A stretch of DNA of 64,000 nucleotides from DAHVFK01 sp035310985. Lineage in GTDB: Bacteria > Pseudomonadota > Gammaproteobacteria > Burkholderiales > SG8-39. The stretch spans positions 1 through 64,000 of the forward strand of contig DATGDH010000166.1 in the NCBI GenBank assembly GCA_035310985.1, written 5' to 3'. Position numbers and translations under genes: made by a program. The number at the start of each line of letters is the position of its first letter. The first letter of the stretch is position 1. This document shows positions 8,281 through 16,839 of the stretch, piece by piece. Below the pieces are notes generated by a model. That model ran no database searches and was not told the origin of the DNA. It saw only the letters and a program-made list of their open reading frames with translations.

Positions 8281-9075
8281 ATGGACGCCTTCATCACCGC
8301 CGCCGCTTTGCGGCAATCCCTGCAATCCGACGATCCCGCGCTCGTCATCGATGTGCGGTCCCTGCCGTCCTTCGTCGGCGCGCGCGACACGATCCGCGGC
8401 GCGTTGCGCCGCGATCCGCTGCGCGTCGCCGATTGGGGCTCGACCTTGCCGCGCGCCTCCGGCGTGGTCGTTTACTGCGCGCAGGCTCGCGAGACGAGCC
8501 CGGGCGTCGCCGGCGCCTTGCGCGCAGCCGGCATCGAGGCCCGGTATCTCGAGGGCGGCATCGAGCGCTGGCGCGATGCGGGCGGCGAGCTCGAGCGCAA
8601 GCCGGCGGGCGGTACGACGCGCTGGGTCACGCGCGAGCGGCCCAAGATCGATCGCATCGCCTGCCCGTGGCTGATCAGGCGCTTCGTGGATCCGCAGGCG
8701 GAATTCCTCTACGTGCCGGCCGCCGACGTGCGCAGCGTCGCGGCGGCGCGCGATGCGATCCCCTACGACATTCCCGACGTGAAGTTCTCGCACGACGGCG
8801 AGCGCTGCAGCTTCGACGCCTTCCTCGCGGCCTACCGCCTGCGCGATCCCGCGCTCGCGCAGCTCGCGCTCGTCGTGCGCGGCGCGGACACCGCGCGACT
8901 CGAGCTCGCGCCGCAGGCGGCCGGGCTCGCCGCGGTCTCGATCGGCCTCTCGCGGCTGTATCGCGACGACCACGAGATGCTCGAGCATGGCATGCTGCTG
9001 TACGACGCGCTGTACGCGTGGTGCAAGGACGGCAAGGACGAGGTTCACACGTGGAATCCGGCCGCGTACCGGTGA
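8281..9075 (+). CDS. Rhodanese-ChrB fusion, chromate-resistance related
   Basis: 264-residue cytoplasmic protein in two parts. Residues about 1-105 are a rhodanese-like domain with the Cys loop VVYCAQARETSPG and the GGIERWRDAGGEL end. Residues about 120-264 match the ChrB C-terminal domain (WVTRERPKIDRIACPWLIRRF, DIPDVKFSHDGERCSFD). A strong ribosome site (GAAGGAGAGG) precedes ATG 8281. It overlaps chrA. Known ChrB proteins regulate or support chromate efflux; whether the rhodanese Cys is catalytic here is unknown. Confidence 0.85.
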   Translation: MDAFITAAALRQSLQSDDPALVIDVRSLPSFVGARDTIRGALRRDPLRVADWGSTLPRASGVVVYCAQARETSPGVAGALRAAGIEARYLEGGIERWRDAGGELERKPAGGTTRWVTRERPKIDRIACPWLIRRFVDPQAEFLYVPAADVRSVAAARDAIPYDIPDVKFSHDGERCSFDAFLAAYRLRDPALAQLALVVRGADTARLELAPQAAGLAAVSIGLSRLYRDDHEMLEHGMLLYDALYAWCKDGKDEVHTWNPAAYR

Positions 9076-10385
9076 GCTTCCGCGCGGCGCTCGCGTTCTG
9101 GTTCAAGCTGGGCTTCATCAGCTTCGGCGGGCCGGCGGGCCAGATCGCGATCATGCACCAGGAGCTGGTCGAGCGACGCCGCTGGATTTCGGAGCGGCGC
9201 TTCCTGCATGCGCTCAACTACTGCATGCTGCTGCCCGGCCCGGAGGCGACGCAGCTCGCCACCTACATCGGCTGGCTGATGCATCGCACCTGGGGCGGGA
9301 TCGTCGCGGGCGGCCTGTTCGTGCTGCCGTCGCTGTTCATCCTGATCGCGCTGTCGTACCTGTACATGGCATTCGGCCACGTCGCCCTGGTCGCCGGGCT
9401 GCTCTACGGCGTCAAGCCGGCGGTGGTAGCGATCGTGCTCGCCGCAGCATGGCGCATCGGCTCGCGCGCGCTACGCCACCCCGCACTGTGGGCGATCAGC
9501 GTCGCGGCGTTCGTCGCCATCTTCCTGCTGCACCTGCCGTTTCCGGCGATCGTGCTCGCCGCCGCGGCGCTCGGCGCGCTCGGCGCGCGCGTCTTTCCGC
9601 GCGCGTTCGCTCCGGGTCCGACGCATGGCAAGGCCGCGAACGGATACGGGCCGGCGCTGATCGACGACGACACGCCGCCGCCGGCGCACGCGCGCTACAG
9701 CGCACGGCGCCTCGCGGCCTACCTCGCTGCCGGCATCGGGCTGTGGCTCGTCGCCGTGCTCGCGCTCGCCACCGCCATGGGCTGGGAGGGGACGCTCACG
9801 CGCATGGCGCTGTTCTTTTCCAAGGCGGCGCTGCTCACCTTCGGCGGCGCCTACGCGGTGCTGCCCTACGTTTACCAGGCGGCGGTCGAGCATTTCCACT
9901 GGCTGAGCGCGCCGCAGATGATCGACGGACTGGCGCTCGGCGAAACGACGCCCGGGCCGCTCATCATGGTGGTCGCCTTCGTCGGCTTCGTAGGCGGCTG
10001 GAGCCAGGAGCTGTTCGGCCCGGGACAGCCGTTCCTCGCGGGCGCCGCGGCGGCGGCGGTGGCCACGTTCTTTACCTTTCTGCCCTCGTTCCTGTTCATC
10101 CTGATCGGCGGGCCGCTGGTCGAGTCGACGCACGGCGATCTGAAGTTCACCGCGCCGCTCACGGGGATCACCGCCGCCGTGGTCGGCGTCATCGTGAGCC
10201 TCGCTGCGTTCTTCGCGCAGCACGTGTTCTGGCCGCACGGCACGGCCGGTAAGGTCGACTGGATTTCACTCGCCGCCGCGGCGCTCGCGCTCGTCCTGCT
10301 CGTGCGCTTCAGGATCGACCTGATCCCGCTGGTCGCAGCCATGGCGGTGGCCGGCGCCGTGCTGCGGCTCGCCGGGCTCGCTTAG
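9072..10385 (+). CDS. chrA: ChrA chromate efflux transporter
   Basis: Two-domain CHR-family membrane transporter of 437 residues that exports chromate. Each half begins with a similar signature: FKLGFISFGGPAGQIAIM at the N-terminus and FFSKAALLTFGGAYAVLPY in the second half, and LPGPEATQLA and ETTPGPLIMV are also repeated. Start at GTG 9072 overlapping the upstream stop; an in-frame GTG at 9051 is an alternative. It is probably translationally coupled to the rhodanese-ChrB gene. Confidence 0.92.
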   Translation: MSFRAALAFWFKLGFISFGGPAGQIAIMHQELVERRRWISERRFLHALNYCMLLPGPEATQLATYIGWLMHRTWGGIVAGGLFVLPSLFILIALSYLYMAFGHVALVAGLLYGVKPAVVAIVLAAAWRIGSRALRHPALWAISVAAFVAIFLLHLPFPAIVLAAAALGALGARVFPRAFAPGPTHGKAANGYGPALIDDDTPPPAHARYSARRLAAYLAAGIGLWLVAVLALATAMGWEGTLTRMALFFSKAALLTFGGAYAVLPYVYQAAVEHFHWLSAPQMIDGLALGETTPGPLIMVVAFVGFVGGWSQELFGPGQPFLAGAAAAAVATFFTFLPSFLFILIGGPLVESTHGDLKFTAPLTGITAAVVGVIVSLAAFFAQHVFWPHGTAGKVDWISLAAAALALVLLVRFRIDLIPLVAAMAVAGAVLRLAGLA

Positions 10386-10411
10386 AATTCCGTACGCAAA
10401 GGAGGATGCGA

Positions 10412-10699
10412 ATGCCCGCTTACCTGATCGCCGAAGTCGAGGTCACCGACCCCGCCGCCTACGAGGACTACCGCCGGCAGGTTCCGCCGATCATCGCCAA
10501 GTACGGCGGAAAGTATCTCGTGCGCGGCGGCAAGGTGGAGAGCAAGGAAGGCGGCTGGGCTCCGCCGCGCTTCGTGATCGTCGAATTCCCGACGATGGAG
10601 CAGGCGCGCAAGTTCTACGACTCGCGCGAGTACGCCCCCGTGCTCGCGATCCGCAAGAAGGCGTCGAAGTCCCGGCTGATCCTGGCCGAGGGCCTGTAG
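10412..10699 (+). CDS. DUF1330 family protein
   Basis: 95-residue cytoplasmic protein of the DUF1330 dimeric alpha-beta barrel family (MPAYLIAEVEVTDPAAYEDYRRQVPP, then FPTMEQARKFYDSREYAPVLAIRKKASKS). A perfect ribosome site (AAAGGAGG at 10398-10405) fixes the start at 10412 rather than at the ATG at 10406 which touches the site. TTAGAAT at 10382 may be a -10 element. Function of the family is unknown. Confidence 0.85.
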   Translation: MPAYLIAEVEVTDPAAYEDYRRQVPPIIAKYGGKYLVRGGKVESKEGGWAPPRFVIVEFPTMEQARKFYDSREYAPVLAIRKKASKSRLILAEGL

Positions 10700-10712
10700 C
10701 CTGCAGGCGAAG

Positions 10713-10976
10713 CTACTTCTTCTTGCCGGCTTTCGCCGGGTGCGCGACCGGCTTCGGCTCCTCGATGCCCTTGTTCTTGCGATAGTTCGCGACCGCGCGG
10801 TCCATTGCCTGGGCGAGCTCTTGCGCGTCCTTCGCCGCTGCGGCCTTCGCCTTCTCCGCCTCGGTCGCCTTTTCCGCATCGCTCTTGGGCGGCGCGGACG
10901 GCAGCTTCGCCTGCGCGGCAAAGGCGCCGAGCATCAGGCCGGCGGCGATCGAGGTCACGATAACCATGCGCTTCAT
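10713..10976 (-). CDS. Small secreted Lys/Ala-rich hypothetical protein
   Basis: 87 residues with an N-terminal signal peptide (cleaved near AAQA, residue 22), then a highly charged Ala/Lys/Glu helix-forming stretch and a basic tail ending AKAGKKK. No recognised domain. It lies 14 bases downstream of the formate dehydrogenase cytochrome gene on the same strand, so it may be the distal gene of that operon. It converges on the DUF1330 gene. Confidence 0.7.
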   Translation of the reverse strand: MKRMVIVTSIAAGLMLGAFAAQAKLPSAPPKSDAEKATEAEKAKAAAAKDAQELAQAMDRAVANYRKNKGIEEPKPVAHPAKAGKKK

Positions 10977-10990
10977 GGCAGTTCCCTTCC

Positions 10991-12058
10991 TCAGTGCTGA
11001 GTCTGCGGCGCGCCCGCCGATGAGCCGCCGGATTTCGCGGCAACCTTCCCGGACTTGACGTCGCGGTACCACAGCTCGTGATGTTCCTTGGCCCAGTTCT
11101 CGTCGACGTAGCCGGTGCGCATGCCTTGATAGGCCCCCTCCACGCCGATGGTGCCAAGGTAGATGTGGCCGAAGGAGAGCGTGATGAATGCCACCGCGCC
11201 GATGATGTGGAACACGTTCGCCTGCTGCATCGTGGTGCGCAGCTGGTCGAAATTCGGGAAGAGCAGAATCAGCCCGGTGACGCTCATCACGATGCCGAGC
11301 AGCACCACGCCGATCCAGAACCAGCCCTTCTCGCCGAAGTTGAAGCGTCCCGAGGGCACATGCTCGCCGGTGAGCAATCCGCCGGCCTTGGCGATCCAGC
11401 GGCCGTCGCCCGCGCTCCAGAAATTGTCCTTGACGTACACGACGAACATCAGCAGCAGGCTGAGGACGAAGAACGGGCCGACGAAGTTGTGCAGGTTCTT
11501 GGCGAGCGCGGTGAGCCAGGCGAATAGCGTGTAGCCGATCACCGGCAAGAGCACGAACTTGCCGAACAGAATGGTGAGCCCTGAGAGCGCGAGGACGACG
11601 AAGCTGATCGCCACGCACCAGTGGGCGATGCGCTCCAGCGAGTTGAAGCGCTCGATCAGGCGCCCCGTCGGCTTTTCCTTCAGCTTGAGCGCCCCCTTGA
11701 CCAGGTAGAACGCGAGCACGCCGAGCGCGGCGATGATCAATACCCAGCCGCCGTAGAATATGAGCGGGCCGTTGCGGAAATTGCGCCACGCCTCGCCCGC
11801 AGTGGCGAAGGCGCTCTGCCCCGGAAACTTGAGCTGCTCCTGGATCAGCACGCCGGTCTCACGCCCGGGGATGCCGGTGTAGTTCGCCTCGCCCGACTTC
11901 ACGTCGCGCCACACCGGAGCGTTGTTGCCCGGTTGCGTGATGCGGCGCTCGGCCTGCGCCTTGGCCGAGTCGCCGGCCTGCTGCGCGAGCACCGCGCTCG
12001 GCAGCGCGCAGGCCGCGATCGCCAGCAGCACGCCGAACAGCTTGCCTAGCCTGATCAT
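10991..12058 (-). CDS. fdhC: Formate dehydrogenase cytochrome b556 (gamma) subunit
   Basis: Membrane subunit that anchors formate dehydrogenase and passes electrons to quinone. It has 355 residues: a signal peptide (to about residue 25), a periplasmic N-terminal stretch, then TM segments. The four-helix FdoI/FdnI-like region carries heme His in RIAHWCVAISF, LHNFVGPFF, FHIIGAVAFITLSFGHIY. It is longer than E. coli FdoI because of the N-terminal extension, as is usual for betaproteobacterial Fdh gamma subunits. It follows fdhB and the small lipoprotein. Confidence 0.9.
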   Translation of the reverse strand: MIRLGKLFGVLLAIAACALPSAVLAQQAGDSAKAQAERRITQPGNNAPVWRDVKSGEANYTGIPGRETGVLIQEQLKFPGQSAFATAGEAWRNFRNGPLIFYGGWVLIIAALGVLAFYLVKGALKLKEKPTGRLIERFNSLERIAHWCVAISFVVLALSGLTILFGKFVLLPVIGYTLFAWLTALAKNLHNFVGPFFVLSLLLMFVVYVKDNFWSAGDGRWIAKAGGLLTGEHVPSGRFNFGEKGWFWIGVVLLGIVMSVTGLILLFPNFDQLRTTMQQANVFHIIGAVAFITLSFGHIYLGTIGVEGAYQGMRTGYVDENWAKEHHELWYRDVKSGKVAAKSGGSSAGAPQTQH

Positions 12059-12085
12059 CTCGTCCTCCTCGCAGCGAGCCGCCGC

Positions 12086-12337
12086 CTATTGCCCGATGCG
12101 CACGTACTCGTTCTGGTTCAGGGTGCGCGTCTTGATCTCGTCTTCCCAGCCGCGCTTGTCGCCCTGGGTCCACTTGGCGCTGCCGTAGGCAAGCGGAGCG
12201 TCGTCCCACGGAAGCGTGTCGGGCTTGCCCTGGTACTTGCCTTGCTTGTAGGCCTCGGTCTGCGGCCGCTGGCCGCAGCCGGCGAGACCGATCAGGGCGA
12301 GCGCCGAGAAGACAACCACCACCAGGCGCGCGCTCAT
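12086..12337 (-). CDS. Small lipoprotein in formate dehydrogenase operon
   Basis: 83-residue predicted lipoprotein with lipobox LAGC (Cys about residue 21) followed by a hydrophilic region containing DTLPWDDAPLAYGSAKWTQGDKRGWEDEI. It overlaps the fdhB stop by four bases, so it is translated with the formate dehydrogenase genes. I recognise the position but not a named function; it may be an outer or inner membrane accessory of the complex. Confidence 0.78.
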   Translation of the reverse strand: MSARLVVVVFSALALIGLAGCGQRPQTEAYKQGKYQGKPDTLPWDDAPLAYGSAKWTQGDKRGWEDEIKTRTLNQNEYVRIGQ

Positions 12338-12954
12338 GTTTTGCTCCCGGCTGCCGGCTTCGCGGGCGGCGGCCCGTAAGCCGTGCTCCAGCCCCAGACC
12401 TCCGAGCCCTTGCCGCGCACTGTGACGCGCTGACGGTAGATGTCGGCGATCACGTCGCCGTCGCCCGCGAGCAGCGCCTTGGTCGAGCACATCTCGGCGC
12501 ACAACGGCAGTTTGCCCTCGGCCAGACGGTTGCGGCCGTACTTCTCGAATTCCCCCTCCGACCGATCAGGCTCCGGGCCGCCCGCACAGAAAGTGCACTT
12601 GTCCATCTTGCCGCGCAGGCCAAACGCCCCCGCTTGCGGAAACTGCGGCGCCCCGAACGGGCAGGCGTAAAAGCAGTAACCGCAGCCGATGCACAGGTCC
12701 TTGTCGTGCAACACCACACCATTCTCCGTGTGGTAGAAGCAATCCACGGGGCAGACGGCCATGCACGGCGCATCCGAGCAGTGCATGCAGGCGACCGAGA
12801 TCGATTTCTCCGCGCCCGGCACGCCGTCGTTGACCGTCACCACGCGGCGCCGGTTCACGCCCCACGGCACTTCGTTTTCGTTCTTGCAGGCGGTGGTACA
12901 GCCGTTGCAGGCGATACAGCGCTCGGCGTCGCACAGAAATTTCATTCTGGCCAT
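12334..12954 (-). CDS. fdhB: Formate dehydrogenase iron-sulfur (beta) subunit
   Basis: 206-residue electron-transfer subunit with four ferredoxin-type [4Fe-4S] Cys sets: CDAERCIACNGCTTAC, CMHCSDAPCMAVC, CIGCGYCFYAC and CTFC with a later CAEMC. It links FdhA to the cytochrome b subunit. It has no C-terminal TM helix, unlike E. coli FdnH/FdoH. It lies 9 bases downstream of fdhA. Confidence 0.93.
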   Translation of the reverse strand: MARMKFLCDAERCIACNGCTTACKNENEVPWGVNRRRVVTVNDGVPGAEKSISVACMHCSDAPCMAVCPVDCFYHTENGVVLHDKDLCIGCGYCFYACPFGAPQFPQAGAFGLRGKMDKCTFCAGGPEPDRSEGEFEKYGRNRLAEGKLPLCAEMCSTKALLAGDGDVIADIYRQRVTVRGKGSEVWGWSTAYGPPPAKPAAGSKT

Positions 12955-12963
12955 GGCTTCTCC

Positions 12964-15912
12964 TTATGCCTTCGCGACCTGGCAAAGCGTCGTCTTGGTC
13001 TCCTGCATCATCGTGACGCGGTCATAGCCGTACGTGGTCGCCGTGTTGACCGCCTCCCCGCGAACGTACGGGTGCGCGCCTTCCGGGTAGTACGGCAGCA
13101 TGTCCTGACCCTGCCACCAGCCCGAGAAGTGGAACATCACGAAGCAGGTATCCGGTCCCACGCGGTCCGTGACCAGCGCCTTGACTTTCAGCTTCGCGCC
13201 CTCCGGCGTACTCACCCACACGAACTCGTTGTCGCGAATGCCGCGATCGGCCGCGGCTTTCGGGCTGATCTCGACGTAGTTCTCCTGGACGAGCTCCGCC
13301 AGCCACCGATTCGAGCGCGTCTCCTCGCCCCCGCCCTCGTACTCGACCTTGCGGCCGCTGGTGAGGATCAGCGGGAATTGCTTGCCTGCATCCTTGTTCT
13401 TCTCCTGCAGCGACTTGAACAGCGTCGGCAGCCGCCACAGCACCTTGACGTCGTCGTTCGCCGGGTATTTGTCCACCAGGTCCGCGCGCGGACTGAAGAT
13501 CGGCTCGCGGTGCTGGGGGATGCCGTCGGGGAAATTCCATACGACCGCGCGCGCCTTCGCGTTGCCGAACGGTACGCAGCCGTGTTTCATGACGACGCGC
13601 TGAATTCCGCCCGAGAGGTCGTTTGTCCAGAGCTTGCCCTCGGCCTCCTTCTTCTCATCGTCGGTCAGCTCGTCCCACCATCCCAGTTTCTGGAGGAACA
13701 CCGCATTGAACTGCGGATAGCCCGTGGTGATGTCGCTTCCTTTGGAGCAGACACCATCCTCGGCGAGCAGATTGACACCGTCCTTCTCCATCCCGAACAG
13801 CGCTCTGAAGGTGTGGCCGCCGTCCATGACGTGCTTGTGGATGTCGTACAGGTTCGGCGTACCCGGATGCTTGATCGCCGCGGTGCCGTAGCACGGCCAC
13901 GGCAGCCCATAGTAGTCGCCGGTCAGGTCATAGCCCGTCTTGGCGTCCTTGCCCCCCCGCGCGCGCAGCGACTTGACGTCGAAGACGTGCATGTTTCTCA
14001 TGTGCGCCTGCAACCGTTCGGGCGACTGGCCCGTGTAGCCGATGGTCCAGCAGCCGCGATTGACCTCGTTGCGCAGCACGTCTTCCAGGTTGGGCTCCTC
14101 CATGCCGCCCTTGCCCTTGACCAGGCCGACGACCTGCTTGCCGTTCGCCTTGCCGAGGAACTGGTCGGCGAAGCCGAGCTTCTGCGCCAGCTGGTACATG
14201 ATCATCTGATCGGTGCGCGACTCGAACAGCGGCTCGATCACCTGCTCGCGCCACTGCAGTGAGCGGTTCGAGGCGGTTACGCTGCCGTAGGTCTCGTACT
14301 GGGTCGCCGCCGGAAGCAGGTAGGCACCTTCCTTCCTCACCATCGCGAACATCGAGGCGCTCGCGGAGGGATAGGGATCGATGACCACCATGAGGTCCAG
14401 CTTCTTCATGGCCTCGAGCATCTCGCGGCCGCGCGTCTGCGAGTTCGGTGCGTGGCCCCAATAGATGATCGCCCGCAGGTTCGGACCCTGATCGATGGCG
14501 TCGTTCTTCTCGAGCACGCCGTCGATCCAGCGCGATACGGTCATGCCGGGCTTGCCCATCATCCCGGGCGCGTAGCGCCCCTCGAGCCACTTCAGGTCGA
14601 TGTTCCACACGCGCGACCAGTGCGCCCAGGAGCCGGGTATGAACACCGGATAGTATCCGGGCAGCGTGTCCGGGTTCGGCCCGATGTCGGTCGCGCCCTG
14701 CACGTTGTCATGCCCTCGGTAGACGTTGCAGCCGCCGCCCGAGCCGCCGACGTTGCCGAGCGCGAGCTGAAGGATGTTGCTCGCGCGCACGATGCCGTTC
14801 GCATTGTTGTGCTGCGTCTGGCCCATCGCCCAGATGATGAATCCGGGACGATTCTCGGCGAGCGTCTTGGCGATGTTGAATACCTCCGCCTCCGGAACCC
14901 CGGTCACGTCGGCCACCTTGTCCGGCGTCCACTTCGCCATCACATCCTTCTGCACCTGGTCCATGCCGTAGACGCGGGCGGCGATGTACTGCTTGTCCTC
15001 CCAGCCGTTCTTGAATACGTGGTACAGGATGCCGAACAGCAGCGCGACGTCCGAGCCCGAGCGGTGGCGCACGTAAATGTCCGCCTTGGCGGCCGTGCGC
15101 GTATAGCGCGGGTCGGCGACGATGACCTTTGCCCCGTTCTCCTTCGCGTGCAGCGTATGCACCATGGATACGGGGTGCGCTTCGGCGGCGTTCGAACCCA
15201 GGAATAACAGGCACTTCGAGTTCTGCTCGTCGTTGTAGGAGTTGGTCATCGCGCCGTAGCCCCAGGTCTGGCCCAAACCCGCCACCGTCGTCGAGTGGCA
15301 GATGCGGGCCTGGTGGTCGGCGTTGTTCGTGCCCCACAGGCGTATCCATTTGCAAAGCAGTTCGCTCTGTTCATTGCCGTGCTTGGACGAGCCGACCAGG
15401 AACAGCGCGTCAGGGCCGCTCTCCTTGCGGATGTCGAGAAGCTTTTTGGAAATCTCCTCGTAGGCCTGGTCCCAGGAGATCCTCTTCCACTTGCCGTCCT
15501 CGAGCTTCATCGGATACTTGAGGCGATGCGAGTCGTGCGTGACGCCGTGCTCGCGCGCCGAAGCGCCTTTGGCGCAGTGCCCGCCCAGGCTGAGCGGCGA
15601 ATCGAACACCGGCTCCTGCCGGGTCCATACGCCGTTTTCCACCACCGCGTCGATGGCGCAGCCGACCGAGCAGTGCGTGCACACCGTGCGACGCACCTCG
15701 ACCTTGCCGCTTGCAGCGGGCGCATCTGCGGCCTCCGAGCGTCCGATCATGTTGAACGGCAGCTGGGTCGCGAGCGCCCCGGCGCCGACTGTCAACCCGG
15801 ACCGCCTGAGGAACGTGCGGCGGTCGATAGTTTTGGCTAGGACCCCGGACACGCTGCGCGCCAGGCGCGGTTGGGCCACCGCGGTGGCAGCGGATTTTCT
15901 CGTCAGCAGCAT
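12964..15912 (-). CDS. fdhA: Formate dehydrogenase catalytic (alpha) subunit, bis-MGD, Cys type
   Basis: 982-residue molybdo- or tungsto-enzyme oxidising formate to CO2 in the periplasm. It has a Tat motif DRRTFLRRSG (about residues 30-39). A [4Fe-4S] site is formed by C78, C81, C85 and C113. The metal ligand region ARICHSTTVAGL has Cys205 followed by His206, the position of selenocysteine in E. coli FdnG/FdoG, so this is a Cys enzyme needing no SelC. The molybdopterin-binding C-terminal domain ends with the WQGQDM region. A GGAGGG-like site precedes ATG 15912. Confidence 0.95.
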   Translation of the reverse strand: MLLTRKSAATAVAQPRLARSVSGVLAKTIDRRTFLRRSGLTVGAGALATQLPFNMIGRSEAADAPAASGKVEVRRTVCTHCSVGCAIDAVVENGVWTRQEPVFDSPLSLGGHCAKGASAREHGVTHDSHRLKYPMKLEDGKWKRISWDQAYEEISKKLLDIRKESGPDALFLVGSSKHGNEQSELLCKWIRLWGTNNADHQARICHSTTVAGLGQTWGYGAMTNSYNDEQNSKCLLFLGSNAAEAHPVSMVHTLHAKENGAKVIVADPRYTRTAAKADIYVRHRSGSDVALLFGILYHVFKNGWEDKQYIAARVYGMDQVQKDVMAKWTPDKVADVTGVPEAEVFNIAKTLAENRPGFIIWAMGQTQHNNANGIVRASNILQLALGNVGGSGGGCNVYRGHDNVQGATDIGPNPDTLPGYYPVFIPGSWAHWSRVWNIDLKWLEGRYAPGMMGKPGMTVSRWIDGVLEKNDAIDQGPNLRAIIYWGHAPNSQTRGREMLEAMKKLDLMVVIDPYPSASASMFAMVRKEGAYLLPAATQYETYGSVTASNRSLQWREQVIEPLFESRTDQMIMYQLAQKLGFADQFLGKANGKQVVGLVKGKGGMEEPNLEDVLRNEVNRGCWTIGYTGQSPERLQAHMRNMHVFDVKSLRARGGKDAKTGYDLTGDYYGLPWPCYGTAAIKHPGTPNLYDIHKHVMDGGHTFRALFGMEKDGVNLLAEDGVCSKGSDITTGYPQFNAVFLQKLGWWDELTDDEKKEAEGKLWTNDLSGGIQRVVMKHGCVPFGNAKARAVVWNFPDGIPQHREPIFSPRADLVDKYPANDDVKVLWRLPTLFKSLQEKNKDAGKQFPLILTSGRKVEYEGGGEETRSNRWLAELVQENYVEISPKAAADRGIRDNEFVWVSTPEGAKLKVKALVTDRVGPDTCFVMFHFSGWWQGQDMLPYYPEGAHPYVRGEAVNTATTYGYDRVTMMQETKTTLCQVAKA

Positions 15913-15922
15913 GGCACCCTCC

Positions 15923-16123
15923 TCAAACCTTGGTGGTGCGGTAGTAGTTATTGACGTGCTCCGAGGCCTGGTAGCCGCGGGTCGCGCGCTTGCCGGAACC
16001 GGTCGTGACCTGCGGGGCGGTCGGCGAACTCTTCACCGCGATCGCAACCGCAGTCGCCGCGCCGCCGGCACCGACGGAAAGAAGGAAGTGACGCCGTGAC
16101 GGGCGCCGCGTGCTCTCGCTCAT
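15923..16123 (-). CDS. Formate dehydrogenase region Tat-signal small protein
   Basis: 66-residue protein with a Tat motif (SRRHFLLSVGAGGAA) and a short tail ending HVNNYYRTTKV, matching the small Tat-target protein found just upstream of fdhA in many proteobacteria. I chose ATG 16123 because GAGGAGG lies seven bases upstream; a longer in-frame start at 16210 lacks such a site and would bury the Tat signal. It may help targeting or assembly of FdhA; its mechanism is unknown. Confidence 0.88.
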   Translation of the reverse strand: MSESTRRPSRRHFLLSVGAGGAATAVAIAVKSSPTAPQVTTGSGKRATRGYQASEHVNNYYRTTKV

Positions 16124-16218
16124 TGCCGCCTCCTCGTCTTGTTGTCGCCGCGCGATCGACTGTCGCGATCTCGCCGCGCTTGTCGAAGCATTGTAGTCCG
16201 CTTCGCTCATGCGTCAAA

Positions 16219-16839
16219 TCACATTTTGAACGCGTCGTGCTCGAGCTCGAGGAAGCATCGTGCAAACATCGCGATTCGCTTATAAAGGTCCGCCTGCTCC
16301 GCACGTCCTATCGCATCGCACAACGGGCCCAAGCTTGGCCATAGGAAACGCATGAAGAAAGAGCTTTGTTCCTCGAGCGGCGCTTGCTCCTGCGCAATGA
16401 GATGGCGCATGACCTCGCATACCGCCGCGACGTGATCCTCGGGCTCATGGACCGATCGATTTCGTGAAAGGCCCCGCGCGGCCAGGTAGGCCCTCATATC
16501 GACAAGCGGATTGTCGACCGCGGTCCTCGCAAGGTAGGCGCCAGCATACAGCGACACCTGCGCCCTGCCCGTGCCGGCGAACAGGGTCTCGTACTCGTTG
16601 GCGGCGGACGCTGCGTCGGCCTTCGCCGCGGCGAGCACCAGGTCGCGCCACGCGCGCGCCAACGCGCGACCGCTCTCCTGCTCGGCCGCGATGTCCTCGG
16701 CAGCGGAGATCGCCGCCAGCAGGCTGGCGTCCGGCGGGCCATAGAACAACCGTGCGAGTAGGCCATAGAAGTTCGCGCGCGCCGCCTCTTCCGCCGGCAG
16801 GGTCGGCACGAACTTCAGTGGTGCCGCCCCCCCGCTCAT
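16219..16839 (-). CDS. TorD-family chaperone for formate dehydrogenase
   Basis: 206-residue cytoplasmic chaperone of the TorD/DmsD type, predicted to bind the Tat leader or apo-FdhA before cofactor insertion. Visible blocks are NFYGLLARLFYGPPD, EYETLFAGTGRAQVSLYAGAYL and EPEDHVAAVCEVMRHLIAQEQ, the family E-P-x-D-H motif. Its ATG overlaps the stop of the ferredoxin-like gene (ATGA). Confidence 0.88.
   Translation of the reverse strand: MSGGAAPLKFVPTLPAEEAARANFYGLLARLFYGPPDASLLAAISAAEDIAAEQESGRALARAWRDLVLAAAKADAASAANEYETLFAGTGRAQVSLYAGAYLARTAVDNPLVDMRAYLAARGLSRNRSVHEPEDHVAAVCEVMRHLIAQEQAPLEEQSSFFMRFLWPSLGPLCDAIGRAEQADLYKRIAMFARCFLELEHDAFKM

Noticed and set aside
12634..14262. Long plus-strand open frame (over 500 codons) opposite fdhA/fdhB
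   Set aside because: It is a GC-rich antisense shadow: composition is Arg/His/Val-rich with no domain, and the minus strand has complete, conserved formate dehydrogenase genes.
15298..15300. Possible selenocysteine (TGA) at the FdhA metal ligand
   Set aside because: The codon at residue 205 encodes Cys and the frame is uninterrupted, so no recoding is needed.
16211..16233. Imperfect inverted repeat around TCAAATCACATTTTGA at the end of the TorD-like gene
   Set aside because: It resembles an FNR half-site pair but lacks TTGAT-N4-ATCAA spacing, and no T-tract supports a terminator.
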